DNA of 64,000 bases, from positions 310,001-374,000 of the forward strand of contig NZ_JBGTYM010000003.1 in the NCBI RefSeq assembly GCF_044142105.1, read 5' to 3'. The notes beneath the pieces were generated by a model, which was not told where the DNA came from, did not search any database, and worked only from the letters and a program-made list of their open reading frames with translations. Below are positions 25,597-34,817 of this stretch, piece after piece. Within the stretch, counting starts at the first letter, position 1; every line of letters begins with the position of its first letter. This stretch comes from Pseudogemmobacter sp044142105 (GTDB lineage: Bacteria; Pseudomonadota; Alphaproteobacteria; Rhodobacterales; Rhodobacteraceae). Both the position numbers and the translations under genes were made by a program.

Positions 25597-26501
25597 TCGC
25601 TCCATTTCCGGTATCTGCGTTGCACGACGACCGAGACGCCGACGGTCAGGATCATCGTGACGGCCATGAGGATGAAGGCCAGGGCGGCACCGAAGGGCCA
25701 GTTCATCACCTTGGCGATCTGTTGATAGACGGTCGGCGCCATCATGTGAAAGGTGGGGCCACCGATGAGGACCGGCGTGGCATAGGCATTCATCGAGAGG
25801 ATGAAGCACAGAACCGAGCCGGCAAGGATACCGGGCATCGCCAGCGGCAACACGATGCGGCGCATGATGGTGAAATGGCCAGCGCCCAGGCTTTGACCGG
25901 CATCTTCCAGGTTCTGGTCGATGGATTCGAAGACGCTGTTCAGGGTGATGATCATGAAAGGCAGTAGAACCGAGACGAGACCGATGATCACGCCCGGCGC
26001 CGAATACATCAGGCCAAGCGGTCCCTCATGCCCGAAAAGCCCGAGGAATGCCGCAAGCACCCCCTTGTCGTTCAGGATCAGCATCCAGGCCGATGTGCGC
26101 ACGGCATTGCCGATCAGCAGCGGCACAAGGATGACGATCAGCAGCATACGCTTGGCCAAGGCACTGACGTGACGTGCCAGGAAATAGGCGACGGGCACGC
26201 CCGCTACCAGACAGATCGCCGTCGACAGGCCCGAGATCCAGACCGTGCGCCACAGCACTTCTTGATAGAAGGCATCACTGAAGAACTTGAGATAGTTCTC
26301 GGCCGTGACCGCGCTGACCATCAACTCGGCAGGGTCGTAGCGGTTCAGGCTGTTGCGCAGCATCAATGCGAGCGGCAACAGAAGGCCCAGAGACACGAAG
26401 ATCAGGCCGGGCGCGGCCAGCATGGGGGTGCCAGCCCTGCGAGCCGCCCCTTTCGGGGCGACGGGAGCAGGGCTGCCGGCAGCGGTTTGTGTCATGCTCA
26501 T
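25593..26501 (-). CDS. ABC transporter permease (PotB-like)
   Basis: A 302-aa permease. A soluble N-terminus of ~30 residues rich in Ala and Pro precedes helix 1 (GLIFVSLGLLLPLALML). The EAA loop is LEDAGQSLGAGHFTIMRRIV. ATG 26501 is preceded by GGAGAAAGCGC; a second ATG sits two codons in. It overlaps the PotC-like gene by 4 bp. Confidence 0.9.
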   Translation of the reverse strand: MSMTQTAAGSPAPVAPKGAARRAGTPMLAAPGLIFVSLGLLLPLALMLRNSLNRYDPAELMVSAVTAENYLKFFSDAFYQEVLWRTVWISGLSTAICLVAGVPVAYFLARHVSALAKRMLLIVILVPLLIGNAVRTSAWMLILNDKGVLAAFLGLFGHEGPLGLMYSAPGVIIGLVSVLLPFMIITLNSVFESIDQNLEDAGQSLGAGHFTIMRRIVLPLAMPGILAGSVLCFILSMNAYATPVLIGGPTFHMMAPTVYQQIAKVMNWPFGAALAFILMAVTMILTVGVSVVVQRRYRKWSE

Positions 26502-26526
26502 GCGCTTTCTCCGGCCAGATCCGGGA

Positions 26527-27591
26527 TCAAACCGCGAAGGATTTGTTCCACCACTCCAGCCATGCCGCCGTGTTTTCGGCAACATAGGCATAGTCCAGGA
26601 AGTGCATCTTCTTGCGTTCCTCTTCCGAGAAGTCGACCAGGGCGCGCAGTTCGTCCGACAGGGTCGCCTTGCTATTGGCGGGGGCGTAGAGGCTCGCCTC
26701 GGCCAGGCCCGCCATCGCCTGCGGATCGAGCATCGCGTCGAGATAGGCATAAGCGCCGTCGCGGTTCGGGCCGAACTCCGTCAGGCAGGCGCCGAAGGTT
26801 ACGGCGATCGCCCCTTCCTCGGGATACTGGATCGCCAGCGGCAGGCCGTCCTTGGCCCATTGCAGGCCGCGGGCCTTGTAGTTCACAGCGATATCCACTT
26901 CGCCATTCGCCAGCCCGGCCTGCAGCTGCTGATGCGCCGCATAGAGCCGCGGCCCGTTTTCGGCGGCCAGCTTCTCGAGCATGGGCTTGCCATCCTCGAC
27001 GCTGGTCATGTCGCCTTTGGAGACCAGTCCGGCCATCATCATGTAGTTGAAATAAAGCTGGTTGGTCAGGCCGATGCGCCCCGCCCATTTCGGATCGAAA
27101 AGCTCAGCATAAGATTTCGGCGGCTCCGAGACCTTGTCCTTGTTGTAGATGATGACGACCGCGCTGTAGAGCCAGGGCACGAAGTAGGGCGCTCTAAGCT
27201 CTTCCACGACATCGGCGTAGTTCGGGATCTGCGCCATATCCAGTTCCGCCACCACCTCTTGCTGGCGCAGTTCGTACGCATCCGAGCTGTTGACGTGGAT
27301 CACATCGACCGAGGCGCGGCGGATGCGCTTTTCGGCGAGAAGCTTGGCCTTGCGCTCCGGCTCCATTCCCAGATCGCGAACGAGGGTGAAGCCCTTGTCT
27401 TCAAGGAGTGGCTTCTCAACGAAGCGGACTGTCCGGTCGTTCCAGTCGCCGCCCCAATTGGAAACCACGATGGTTCCGCCCGCCGCCTGCGCTGCCCTGG
27501 GCATGAGCGCGGGAAGGGCGGCCCCGGCCATGAGCAGGCCAAGAATGCGGCGGCGGGAGAGGGAGGTCGCGGTGCGAAGATCGGCTGTCAT
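26527..27591 (-). CDS. ABC transporter substrate-binding protein (PotD/spermidine-putrescine family)
   Basis: A 354-aa periplasmic protein with a Tat-type leader (SRRRILGLLMAGAALPAL, cut near AAQAAGG). The mature part follows the PotD/PotF cluster: TIVVSNWGGDWNDRTVRF, VIHVNSSDAYELRQQEVVAE, then AVNYKARGLQWAKDG. The lead gene of the minus-strand operon ending at 22674. Ligand specificity is not readable. Homologues bind polyamines, opines and other cationic or amide compounds. Confidence 0.9.
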   Translation of the reverse strand: MTADLRTATSLSRRRILGLLMAGAALPALMPRAAQAAGGTIVVSNWGGDWNDRTVRFVEKPLLEDKGFTLVRDLGMEPERKAKLLAEKRIRRASVDVIHVNSSDAYELRQQEVVAELDMAQIPNYADVVEELRAPYFVPWLYSAVVIIYNKDKVSEPPKSYAELFDPKWAGRIGLTNQLYFNYMMMAGLVSKGDMTSVEDGKPMLEKLAAENGPRLYAAHQQLQAGLANGEVDIAVNYKARGLQWAKDGLPLAIQYPEEGAIAVTFGACLTEFGPNRDGAYAYLDAMLDPQAMAGLAEASLYAPANSKATLSDELRALVDFSEEERKKMHFLDYAYVAENTAAWLEWWNKSFAV

Positions 27592-27693
27592 CTGTGTCTA
27601 CTTCCCTGTTCTGTTGGGCCGGCAGGTGCGATGCCTTGGCCGGTCCTCCTTGTGTTGTCGGGCTACGATGCGGGTTGCGACAGTGATTGTAAA

Positions 27694-27732
27694 ATATCAA
27701 TTGTCATTTTATTAATTCCACATTGATATCAA
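27694..27732 (+). promoter_or_regulatory. Putative LysR operator in divergent promoter region
   Basis: AT-rich island between the binding-protein gene (minus) and the LysR gene (plus). ATATCAAT (27694-27701) and ATTGATAT (27722-27729) form an inverted repeat, and TTGATATCAA (27723-27732) is itself a palindrome. The low GC against the surroundings and the divergent layout fit a LysR-controlled bidirectional promoter. Confidence 0.5.
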
Positions 27733-27746
27733 ATTTCGAGTACAGA

Positions 27747-28652
27747 ATGAGCTTGGATCTTCGTCATCTGCGCGCTTTCACGGCCCTTGGTAAAGAGCTT
27801 CACTTCGGTCGGACAGCGGATCAGCTTCACATAGCGCAACCCGCGCTTTCCAAGATCATTCAGCAGCTTGAGGCCGAGATCGGGGCGCCGCTCTTGCTGC
27901 GGACGACGCGCCGGGTCGAGCTGACCGAGGCCGGCAAGACCTTTCTGGCCGAGACAGCCAGCGTCGAAGCGCAGATCGAAAGAGCCGTGGCAAGCGCGCG
28001 CCACGCGGCCCGCGGCATCCGGGGGGAATTAAGAATCGGTTACACGGATTTCGCGATCAACGGGCGGCTGCCGCATATGCTGCGCGACTTTGCGGGGGCG
28101 CATCCCGATATCCGGCTGAACCTGATCTTCATGCCGACCACCGCGCAGCACATGGCCTTGCTGCAGCAGACGATCGACATCGGATTCATGATCGGCGCTT
28201 TCGAGCACAAGACAACCAGCAGCCTGACATTCGACGAGGATGACTATGTCGCGCTTCTGCCGGCATCTCATCGCCTCTGCGCGCGTGAGGCGCTGACACT
28301 GGCCGAACTTTCGGAAGAGAAGTTCGTCCTTGGCACGGGCGACAACTGGTCTGCCTTTCGCAATCGCCTTTTCGCGGAATGTCGCAGCAGGGGCTTTTTC
28401 CCGGACATCGCGCTCGAGGCGTCGAACAGCGAGGGCATCTTCGGCCTGGTCGTGGCCGGAGTGGGGATCACCATCTATTCAAGCTGTGTCGGCAATCTGC
28501 CGCGTCAGGGCGTCGTGGTGCGGCCGCTCAGCGATGTGACCAACAAGCTGCCGGTCACGGCGGTCTGGGACAGGACAAGCCGGTCGCAGGCGCTGGACAC
28601 GTTCCTGAAATATCTGCGCCGCTCGGCCCGGAAGCCGGCGGCGCAGCCATAG
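27747..28652 (+). CDS. LysR-family transcriptional regulator
   Basis: A 301-aa regulator. The N-terminal winged helix has LRHLRAFTALGKELHFGRTA and IAQPALSKIIQQLE. The remaining ~210 residues are the periplasmic-binding-like effector domain. It is divergent from the PotD-like operon, the usual place of its activator. ATG 27747 is chosen over an in-frame TTG at 27723, because the latter would lie within the operator palindrome. It is convergent with the isochorismatase-like gene that follows. Confidence 0.9.
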   Translation: MSLDLRHLRAFTALGKELHFGRTADQLHIAQPALSKIIQQLEAEIGAPLLLRTTRRVELTEAGKTFLAETASVEAQIERAVASARHAARGIRGELRIGYTDFAINGRLPHMLRDFAGAHPDIRLNLIFMPTTAQHMALLQQTIDIGFMIGAFEHKTTSSLTFDEDDYVALLPASHRLCAREALTLAELSEEKFVLGTGDNWSAFRNRLFAECRSRGFFPDIALEASNSEGIFGLVVAGVGITIYSSCVGNLPRQGVVVRPLSDVTNKLPVTAVWDRTSRSQALDTFLKYLRRSARKPAAQP

Positions 28653-28661
28653 GATTCAGGG

Positions 28662-29381
28662 CTAGGCTGCGGCCTGGCGATCCTTGATCCCGTTGAGATA
28701 GCCGACACAGTCGTCGACGCTGACCACATCGCCGAACTTGGCGTCGATGTCGAAGAGGTTCCAGGCGACTGCCCCCGGTACGCGATCGCCGATGGCTTCC
28801 CTGACCGCGATGGTTCTGAACCCATCGGCCAGCCCGTCACAGATGGTCTGACGCACGCAGGCACAGGCGGTCACCCCAGTGACCAGGATCGTGTCCACAT
28901 TCGCGGCACGCAGGATGCCCGCGAGTTCCGTGCCGTGAAAGGCCGAGGCGCGCTTCTTCAGAAGCGTGTATTCGCCCTCGACCGGCGCGATCCGACTGTC
29001 GATGGCCCAGAGTTCCTTGTCCTTGAGGTTCACGACATCGACCGGGATCTTGTCATGCCAGAGACCCATATCGGTGAAGGGTGACGTGCGGTCGGTGATC
29101 TCATAGGCGGTGGTGACGTGAATGACCGGCACCCCATTCGCGCGGCAGGCCGCGAGCAGCCTTTGCATCGATGGGATGATCTCTCCGTCCATCTTTTCCT
29201 GATCGCAGGTGAAGGGATTGCCGGGCCGCGTCCAGGCATTCGCAAGGTCGACGCTGATCAGCGCGGGCCGGTTTCCAAGGCCGACGCGGCGCTGGAAACC
29301 CCGTTCCTTGTAAAGCTTGCTGGCCGTATCGAAGGCCTGCTGGAGCAGGCGGTCCAGTTCTTTCGGGTCAAGGTCTTGCAT
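28662..29381 (-). CDS. Isochorismatase-fold amidohydrolase (N-carbamoylsarcosine amidase-like)
   Basis: A 239-aa cysteine hydrolase. The catalytic triad of the family is present: Asp in ISVDLANAWT, Lys in LLKKRASAFHGTEL and nucleophile Cys in VTGVTACACVRQT, with the preceding cis-peptide region intact. The closest recalled functional group is the N-carbamoylsarcosine amidase/ureidoacrylate hydrolase branch, which hydrolyses carbamoyl or amide C-N bonds. ATG 29381 has GGAGAGACAC upstream. Flanked by two LysR genes. The divergent one starting near 29526 probably regulates it. Confidence 0.87.
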   Translation of the reverse strand: MQDLDPKELDRLLQQAFDTASKLYKERGFQRRVGLGNRPALISVDLANAWTRPGNPFTCDQEKMDGEIIPSMQRLLAACRANGVPVIHVTTAYEITDRTSPFTDMGLWHDKIPVDVVNLKDKELWAIDSRIAPVEGEYTLLKKRASAFHGTELAGILRAANVDTILVTGVTACACVRQTICDGLADGFRTIAVREAIGDRVPGAVAWNLFDIDAKFGDVVSVDDCVGYLNGIKDRQAAA

Positions 29382-29484
29382 GTGTCTCTCCGTTCCTAAG
29401 ACGTGCCCCGCAGAGCGATGCAGGGCATCTGGGCCAAGGATGCGAGGGGTAAAGACGAAAATGAAATGGTCATTGATCAAGGAT

Positions 29485-29503
29485 TGATGCATGTTATGCA
29501 TCA
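29485..29503 (+). promoter_or_regulatory. Perfect 8-bp inverted repeat, likely LysR operator
   Basis: TGATGCAT-GTT-ATGCATCA lies between the minus-strand isochorismatase-like gene and the plus-strand LysR gene. It sits where an autoregulating LysR protein would bind, and argues that LysR translation begins downstream of it. Confidence 0.5.
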
Positions 29504-29525
29504 TGGAAATTGGCGGGAATCTGTT

Positions 29526-30428
29526 GTGAAACCTTTCGGTGGCCTTGAGCTCGTGTCATCATTTATCGTTGTTGCAGAAGAGCTTAACTTTCGCCGCAGT
29601 GCGGAGCGCTTAAACCTGGACCAGTCGGCCTTGACGCGGCGCATCCAGAAACTGGAGCATCTTCTGGGCTTCAGGCTGCTACAGCGCAACACTCGGGAAG
29701 TGTCGCTGACACCTGCGGGCGAATCCTTCTATCGAGACAACGCGGCGCTGATGGACAGCTATCGCGACGCGGTTCAAGCGGCCCGTCGTGTCGCCTCGGG
29801 CCATACCGACGGGCTGCGCATCGGCTATATGACCTTTGCCGCGCCGCAATTGATGCCCGGTCTGCTCGCGCAATATCACGCAGCCTATCCCTATGTCCGT
29901 CTGACGACGATCTATCTGCGCACACAGGCGCAGAAACTCGCCCTGGCGAAGAACGAGATCGATGCGGGCTTTCTGATCGGCGGGTTTGATCACCCCGATT
30001 TCCACAGCCGACAACTCGCAGATGAGCCGCTTTATGCGGTCCTGCCGGTCACGCATCCGCTGGCGCTTCGCGCTTCCGTGACGCCGGCGGAGGTAGCGGA
30101 GCAGCCGCTTGTCCTGGGGGAGATGCAGGAATGGGACGAATATCGCTGGCGGCTGGAAAGCCTGTTCGGCGCCGAGGGCCTGTCGCTGACCCCGCGCTTT
30201 GAGGCGGCGCATACGCTGGCCATTGCGGGGCTGGTCGCGGCGGGGCTGGGTGTCACGGTCTTTCCCGAAAGCCTGGTCGGGGTTCTGGGGCAAGGCGTGG
30301 TTGCGCGCCGGATCGACCACCCGCTTTTCAGGTCGCGCATCGCCATCGCCTGGAACAGCGCCAACACCTCGCCAGAACTTCGGGATTTTCTCTCACTGGT
30401 GGTCGCCCGGTCACCATCCCCGGGCTGA
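29526..30428 (+). CDS. LysR-family transcriptional regulator
   Basis: A 300-aa regulator with HTH segment FIVVAEELNFRRSAERLNLD and a standard effector domain. The start is uncertain. GTG 29526 (GGCGGGAATCTGTT before it) gives a normal N-terminus and leaves the 29485-29503 palindrome outside the gene. ATG 29496, 29487 or 29466 would add 10-20 residues and place the palindrome in coding sequence. Divergent from the isochorismatase-like hydrolase gene, its probable target. Confidence 0.85.
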   Translation: MKPFGGLELVSSFIVVAEELNFRRSAERLNLDQSALTRRIQKLEHLLGFRLLQRNTREVSLTPAGESFYRDNAALMDSYRDAVQAARRVASGHTDGLRIGYMTFAAPQLMPGLLAQYHAAYPYVRLTTIYLRTQAQKLALAKNEIDAGFLIGGFDHPDFHSRQLADEPLYAVLPVTHPLALRASVTPAEVAEQPLVLGEMQEWDEYRWRLESLFGAEGLSLTPRFEAAHTLAIAGLVAAGLGVTVFPESLVGVLGQGVVARRIDHPLFRSRIAIAWNSANTSPELRDFLSLVVARSPSPG

Positions 30429-30767
30429 ACGGCGTCGGGCGCCACCCGGAGACCCGTCAGGAGGTCGGGCGTTCCGTCGGGGCAGACGCAGGCGTGTGAC
30501 ACGATCTATCGTGCGTTGGTCAGCAACGGGCTGGTGTGAAAGCCTTGCGTGCTGCCGCAAACCCCCACGGCGCGCGGAAAATCCACTTGGCCCGGCAGGT
30601 CAGATTTCCGCTGCCACCTCGGTCGCAACGGGGGCAGGTTTCGCGCGTCGATTGACATTCTGACAAGGCCCGCCGAGAAGTTCTGACGAGACCCGGATCA
30701 GCAGTCCGGGCTGCGGCTGACTGGTGCCCCCAGCCGCCAGCCCTTGCGCCAGGGCTTTGCCGAAAGC
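30429..30767. other. Gene-free stretch
   Basis: A 339-bp interval between convergent LysR and LuxR-type genes. I see no gene with a recognisable family. A small hairpin (30692-30697 with 30705-30710) is present without a T-tract. Confidence 0.45.
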
Positions 30768-31574
30768 TCAACGGTCCTTGGTCAATGTGTCGATGAACCG
30801 CGCGAACAGTTCGCCCTGAGAGCCGATGCCCAGCTTGGTATAGATGTTGCGCCGGTGAATGCGCACCGTGCCAGAAGAAATACCAAGGATCTGGCTGATC
30901 CCTTCCGCAGAGTAGCCTTTCAGCGTGTATTCCGAAATTTCGCGCTCGCGCGGGGTCAGCAGCCCTTCACCGAAGCGCTGGAAGCGGCGTTCGATCTGCG
31001 GGTCCGCGGTTCCCGCCGCGCCAAGCTCGGTTGTCTTGAACCTGCCTGGAAGGTCTTTCCAGTGCCGCTGCACGGCGGCTTCGACCACGGGCCAGGCCTT
31101 GCGCAACGTGGCCAGTTCCCGCGTCGAGAACACCTTGTCCGCGCGCATCAGCGACAGGACGATTCTGGCATGCCGCCCGATCTCGACGAAGAAGCCGATC
31201 TCTTCGGCCAGACCTGTCCGCGCATAGTAGCTGCGGAAATATTCCCCCTGATAAAACCGGTCCGGCGCAAGATCGCGCAGGCGGTACAATCCGTCCGCGA
31301 CCGGCCCCATGGCGAGAGGTCGTGTCGCGGCAAGATAGAACGGGTCCAGCAGGTAGGGCCCGGCCTGATAATCGGTCACGAAGATCGCCCGCTTGCTGCC
31401 CGGAAAGTCGTCGTAAAGATCCAGCGGACGGGCTGTGCCCGAATAGCCGAAGATGACCGTGAAGTCATAGACCGCGATGCTGCGTAGAAAATCCGCAAGA
31501 CGTTGTGGAAACTCGCCCGTGCCTTCGGCGGCGATCAGGCGACCGATCTGCTCGAACTGGACCTCTATGCTCAT
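30768..31574 (-). CDS. LuxR-type helix-turn-helix regulator
   Basis: A 268-aa regulator. The last ~65 residues are the LuxR/FixJ HTH (LTPREREISEYTLKGYSAEG and SSGTVRIHRRNIYTKLGIGS). The N-terminal ~190 residues are an uncharacterised alpha/beta sensor region. They lack a receiver phospho-acceptor pattern, and I cannot place them among acyl-homoserine-lactone binding domains. ATG 31574 is chosen over an upstream in-frame start at 31628 because the latter lies in the AT-rich promoter. Divergent from the second polyamine-type ABC operon, which it likely controls. Confidence 0.82.
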   Translation of the reverse strand: MSIEVQFEQIGRLIAAEGTGEFPQRLADFLRSIAVYDFTVIFGYSGTARPLDLYDDFPGSKRAIFVTDYQAGPYLLDPFYLAATRPLAMGPVADGLYRLRDLAPDRFYQGEYFRSYYARTGLAEEIGFFVEIGRHARIVLSLMRADKVFSTRELATLRKAWPVVEAAVQRHWKDLPGRFKTTELGAAGTADPQIERRFQRFGEGLLTPREREISEYTLKGYSAEGISQILGISSGTVRIHRRNIYTKLGIGSQGELFARFIDTLTKDR

Positions 31575-31681
31575 ATCGTAGGATTTTTGAAACTCTATGC
31601 ATTTTGTGGTATATACAACTTTTCTCACATTTTCTACGATTTTTGTGGTTTCATGGCATAGACGTGGATGTGGGGCGCGTG

Positions 31682-32773
31682 ATGCAGGTGGATGACTCCC
31701 CGATTGCAGAGCTGCGCGGCACGACCAAGCGGTTCGGCTCGGTCGTCGCGGCGCGGAACCTGAACCTGACGATCCGCCGGGGCGAATTCCTGTCCTTCCT
31801 CGGCCCCTCCGGCTGCGGCAAGACGACCGCCCTGCGCATGCTTGCAGGGTTCGAGGCCCCGACCGAAGGCGCCGTCTTTCTGGACGGCCAGCAGGTCAAC
31901 GATGTTCCGGCGCATCACCGGCCGGTCAACATGGTCTTTCAGCACTATGCGCTGTTCCCGCATCTGACCGTGGCCGAGAATATCTCATACGGCTTGCGGC
32001 AGCGGCGTCCGAAACCGCCGAAAGCGCAAATCGACGCCGCTGTCGACCGGGCACTGGAAACCGTGCGCCTTCCCGGCTTCGGCCCCCGGCGCATCTGGGA
32101 AATGTCCGGCGGCCAGCAGCAGCGCGTGGCGCTGGCGCGCGCGATCATCAACGAACCGAACATGCTTCTTCTGGACGAACCGATGGCGGCCCTGGACAAG
32201 AAGCTCCGCCACGACATGCAGATCGAGTTGCAGACCCTCCAGCGCCAGCTTGGCATCACCTTCATCCTGGTCACCCATGACCAGGAAGAGGCGTTGTCGA
32301 TGTCCGACCGCATCTGCATCATGCGCGAGGGCGAGATCGTCCAGATCGGCAGCCCGCGCGATCTCTATGACCGACCCAAAAGCCGCTATGTCGCAGATTT
32401 CGTCGGCAAGTCCAATTTCTTCTCTGGAACGGTGGAAGGCGTCGAAGGCGGGACTGCCCGGCTGTTCGGCCCCAACGGCGTAAGGTTCATCGGCCCCGCG
32501 GTCGAGGGCTTGGTCCACGGCGATACAGCGACTGCGAGCCTGCGACCCGAACAGATTCACCTGACGCGGAGCAAGGTCGGCGTGCCTGTCACGGTGATCA
32601 ACCGCATCTTTCTGGGCGAACACACCGAATATCTGGTGCGCAACCCCGATCTTGGACAATTCCTTGTCCTCGCTTCGCGTCAGGTCGAAGCAGGCGAGGG
32701 CACATTCGAACCGGGCGAAACCGGATACGCGAGCTGGCGCGATGGCGCGGCTCTCATTCTCAGCAACGACTGA
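31682..32773 (+). CDS. ABC transporter ATP-binding protein, spermidine/putrescine type (second system)
   Basis: A 363-aa PotA-like ATPase. Walker A FLGPSGCGKTTALRML, signature MSGGQQQRVALARAI, Walker B MLLLDEPMAALD and switch LVTHDQEEALSM are intact. A TOBE domain ends the protein (TASLRPEQIHLTRSKVGV). Here the ATPase comes first in the operon, followed by binding protein, two permeases and an SDR. ATG 31682 is the closest start to the ABC core; GTG codons a few triplets upstream are alternatives. Confidence 0.92.
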   Translation: MQVDDSPIAELRGTTKRFGSVVAARNLNLTIRRGEFLSFLGPSGCGKTTALRMLAGFEAPTEGAVFLDGQQVNDVPAHHRPVNMVFQHYALFPHLTVAENISYGLRQRRPKPPKAQIDAAVDRALETVRLPGFGPRRIWEMSGGQQQRVALARAIINEPNMLLLDEPMAALDKKLRHDMQIELQTLQRQLGITFILVTHDQEEALSMSDRICIMREGEIVQIGSPRDLYDRPKSRYVADFVGKSNFFSGTVEGVEGGTARLFGPNGVRFIGPAVEGLVHGDTATASLRPEQIHLTRSKVGVPVTVINRIFLGEHTEYLVRNPDLGQFLVLASRQVEAGEGTFEPGETGYASWRDGAALILSND

Positions 32774-32793
32774 AACCCAACGGGAGACTGAAC

Positions 32794-33954
32794 ATGACCG
32801 ACCGGAAGGACTTCATCTCACGCGAAAAATTCATGGCCGAGCTTTACCGGTACAAGAAGGGCTCGGTCACACGCCGCCATTTTCTGGGCGTGACGGGCCT
32901 TGGCACGGCAACGGCAGTTCTGGGCGCCGCTATGCCGGGCCTGCGTTCCGCCGCCTGGGCGCAAGGCGCAATTGGCGATCGTGTCGTTCTTGCGACCTGG
33001 CCCAACTACCACGACCCAGCGAATTTCGAGGCTTTCACCGCCGCCACCAGCGCGGCGGTTGATGTGAACGTCTTCGGTTCCAACGAAGAGATGCTGGCGA
33101 AGCTGCAAGCGGGCGGTTCGGGCTGGGATGTCTTCGTGCCGACGAATTACACGATCACCACCTATGTCGGAGAAGATCTGATCGAGCCGCTCGACCTGTC
33201 GCGCATCCCGAACTACGACCCCGCCGCGTTCAACGAACGCTTTGCCGGGCCGGGCACGGTGGATGGCAAGGTCTATGCCGTATCCAAGAACTGGGGCACC
33301 ACCGGCTTTGCCGTGAACACCGCGAACCTTGGCGACAAACCCAAGCTTACCACCTGGAAGGAATTCTGGGACCTGACCATGACCGACTTTACCGGCCGGA
33401 CCATGGTGCATGACTATCAGCTGACCACCATCGGCAATGCGCTGAAATATTTCGGCTATTCCTTCAACTCGATCGATCCGAAGGAACTGGCCGACGCCGA
33501 GAAGCTGCTGCTTGACGCCAAGCCGCATCTCTTTGCCATTTCCTCGGACTACCAGCCCTCGATGCGGTCGGGCGATGCCTGGATGACGATCTGCTGGACC
33601 GGCGACGGCAAGCAGATGAACCGCGACATGCCGGAAATCGAGTATGTGCTGGGCAAGGAAGGCGGCGAGCTCTGGTCCGATTTCTACGCCATCCCGAAAG
33701 GCGCGCCGCATCTGGACGCGGCCTATGCGCTGATAAACTTCCTCTTGGACCCGGCGGTGAACGCCAAGGAAGCGTTGTTCCACGGCTATCCCACCGCCGA
33801 CAGCAGGGTAGACGCCCTGATGCCGCCCGAGATTCTGGCCGACCCGATCCTGTATCCGGCGAAGGAACTTCTGGACGCGCTGGAATTCGGGGCCGCCGTC
33901 ACTCTGACCGATCCCAACCGCGCCGAGCTGATGGCGCGCTTCAAATCGGCCTGA
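32794..33954 (+). CDS. ABC transporter substrate-binding protein (PotD-like, second system)
   Basis: A 386-aa periplasmic protein. The Tat leader is preceded by an unusually long n-region of ~27 residues. The twin-arginine motif is TRRHFLGVTGLGTATA and cleavage is expected near AAWAQG. The mature part begins VVLATWPNYHDPANF and carries GSGWDVFVPTNYTITTYVGE and VSKNWGTTGFAVNT, typical of spermidine/putrescine binding proteins. RBS GGGAGACTGAAC precedes the ATG. It is the ligand-defining subunit of the 31682-35639 importer. Confidence 0.92.
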   Translation: MTDRKDFISREKFMAELYRYKKGSVTRRHFLGVTGLGTATAVLGAAMPGLRSAAWAQGAIGDRVVLATWPNYHDPANFEAFTAATSAAVDVNVFGSNEEMLAKLQAGGSGWDVFVPTNYTITTYVGEDLIEPLDLSRIPNYDPAAFNERFAGPGTVDGKVYAVSKNWGTTGFAVNTANLGDKPKLTTWKEFWDLTMTDFTGRTMVHDYQLTTIGNALKYFGYSFNSIDPKELADAEKLLLDAKPHLFAISSDYQPSMRSGDAWMTICWTGDGKQMNRDMPEIEYVLGKEGGELWSDFYAIPKGAPHLDAAYALINFLLDPAVNAKEALFHGYPTADSRVDALMPPEILADPILYPAKELLDALEFGAAVTLTDPNRAELMARFKSA

Positions 33955-33958
33955 AGCC

Positions 33959-34810
33959 ATGTCGCCCAGGTTGAAGACAGGGCTTCTGCTCGCTCCCGCC
34001 GCGCTTTGGCTTCTGGCCATGCTGGTGCTGCCGCTGGTGGTCGTCCTTGTCTTCAGCTTCGGCGAGCGCGCGGCGGCCGGGGGCTACTCTGCCGCCTTCA
34101 CCTTCGAGAATTTTGCCAATCTCGGCACGCGCTGGACAGCGTTCCAGAACACGTTGGTGCTCGCCCCGGTTGGCACCGTGTTGTGTCTGCTGATCGCCTA
34201 CCCCCTGGCTTACTACCTTGCCGTCAGATGCGATCCGAAATGGCGCACGCTGCTGCTGATCCTCGTCATAGTGCCGTTTTGGACCTCGATGCTGATCCGG
34301 TCCTATGCCTGGATCTATCTGCTGGGCGGCCAGGGGATTCCGAAGCTTATTTCCCTGACCGGGCTTGGTAATCCGCGGCTTGTCTACACGCCCTTCGCCG
34401 TGCTGACCGGCATCATCTATGGCTATCTGCCGCTTATGGTCTTCCCGATCTATGTCAGCCTCGAACGGCTGGACAAGCGCCTGCTGGAAGCCTCGGCCGA
34501 TCTTGGCAGCCCGCCCTGGCGCAGCTTCCTTCAAGTGACGCTGCCGCTTTCCTTGCCCGGGGTCGCCACCGGCTGCATGCTGGTCTTCATCCTTCTGATG
34601 GGCGAATTCCTGATCCCCGCGATGCTGGGCGGCGGCAAGGTGTTCTTCGTCGGAAATGCCTTGGTCGACCTTTTCCTGCAATCGCGCAACTGGCCCTTCG
34701 GCGCGGCGGTCGCGGTCGCGCTTGTCGTCATCATGCTTGTCACCGTCACCGCCTATATGCGCGCCACGCGCAAGTGGGCCGGGGGCCGTGACGACGTTTC
34801 CCTGATGTGA
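33959..34810 (+). CDS. ABC transporter permease (PotB-like, second system)
   Basis: A 283-aa permease with six helices and EAA loop LLEASADLGSPPWRSFLQVT. The start codon is 4 bp after the binding-protein stop. Pairs with the PotC-like product that follows. Confidence 0.92.
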   Translation: MSPRLKTGLLLAPAALWLLAMLVLPLVVVLVFSFGERAAAGGYSAAFTFENFANLGTRWTAFQNTLVLAPVGTVLCLLIAYPLAYYLAVRCDPKWRTLLLILVIVPFWTSMLIRSYAWIYLLGGQGIPKLISLTGLGNPRLVYTPFAVLTGIIYGYLPLMVFPIYVSLERLDKRLLEASADLGSPPWRSFLQVTLPLSLPGVATGCMLVFILLMGEFLIPAMLGGGKVFFVGNALVDLFLQSRNWPFGAAVAVALVVIMLVTVTAYMRATRKWAGGRDDVSLM

Positions 34811-34817
34811 GGGCGCG

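Noticed and set aside
30768..31574. Quorum-sensing LuxR with acyl-homoserine-lactone domain
   Set aside because: The N-terminal domain could not be matched to the autoinducer-binding pattern, and no luxI-like gene is in the window.
31575..31681. Repeats with GATTTTTG and a TATATAC core upstream of the second polyamine-type operon
   Set aside because: An AT-rich promoter region is clear, but the repeats are imperfect and no defined operator could be supported.
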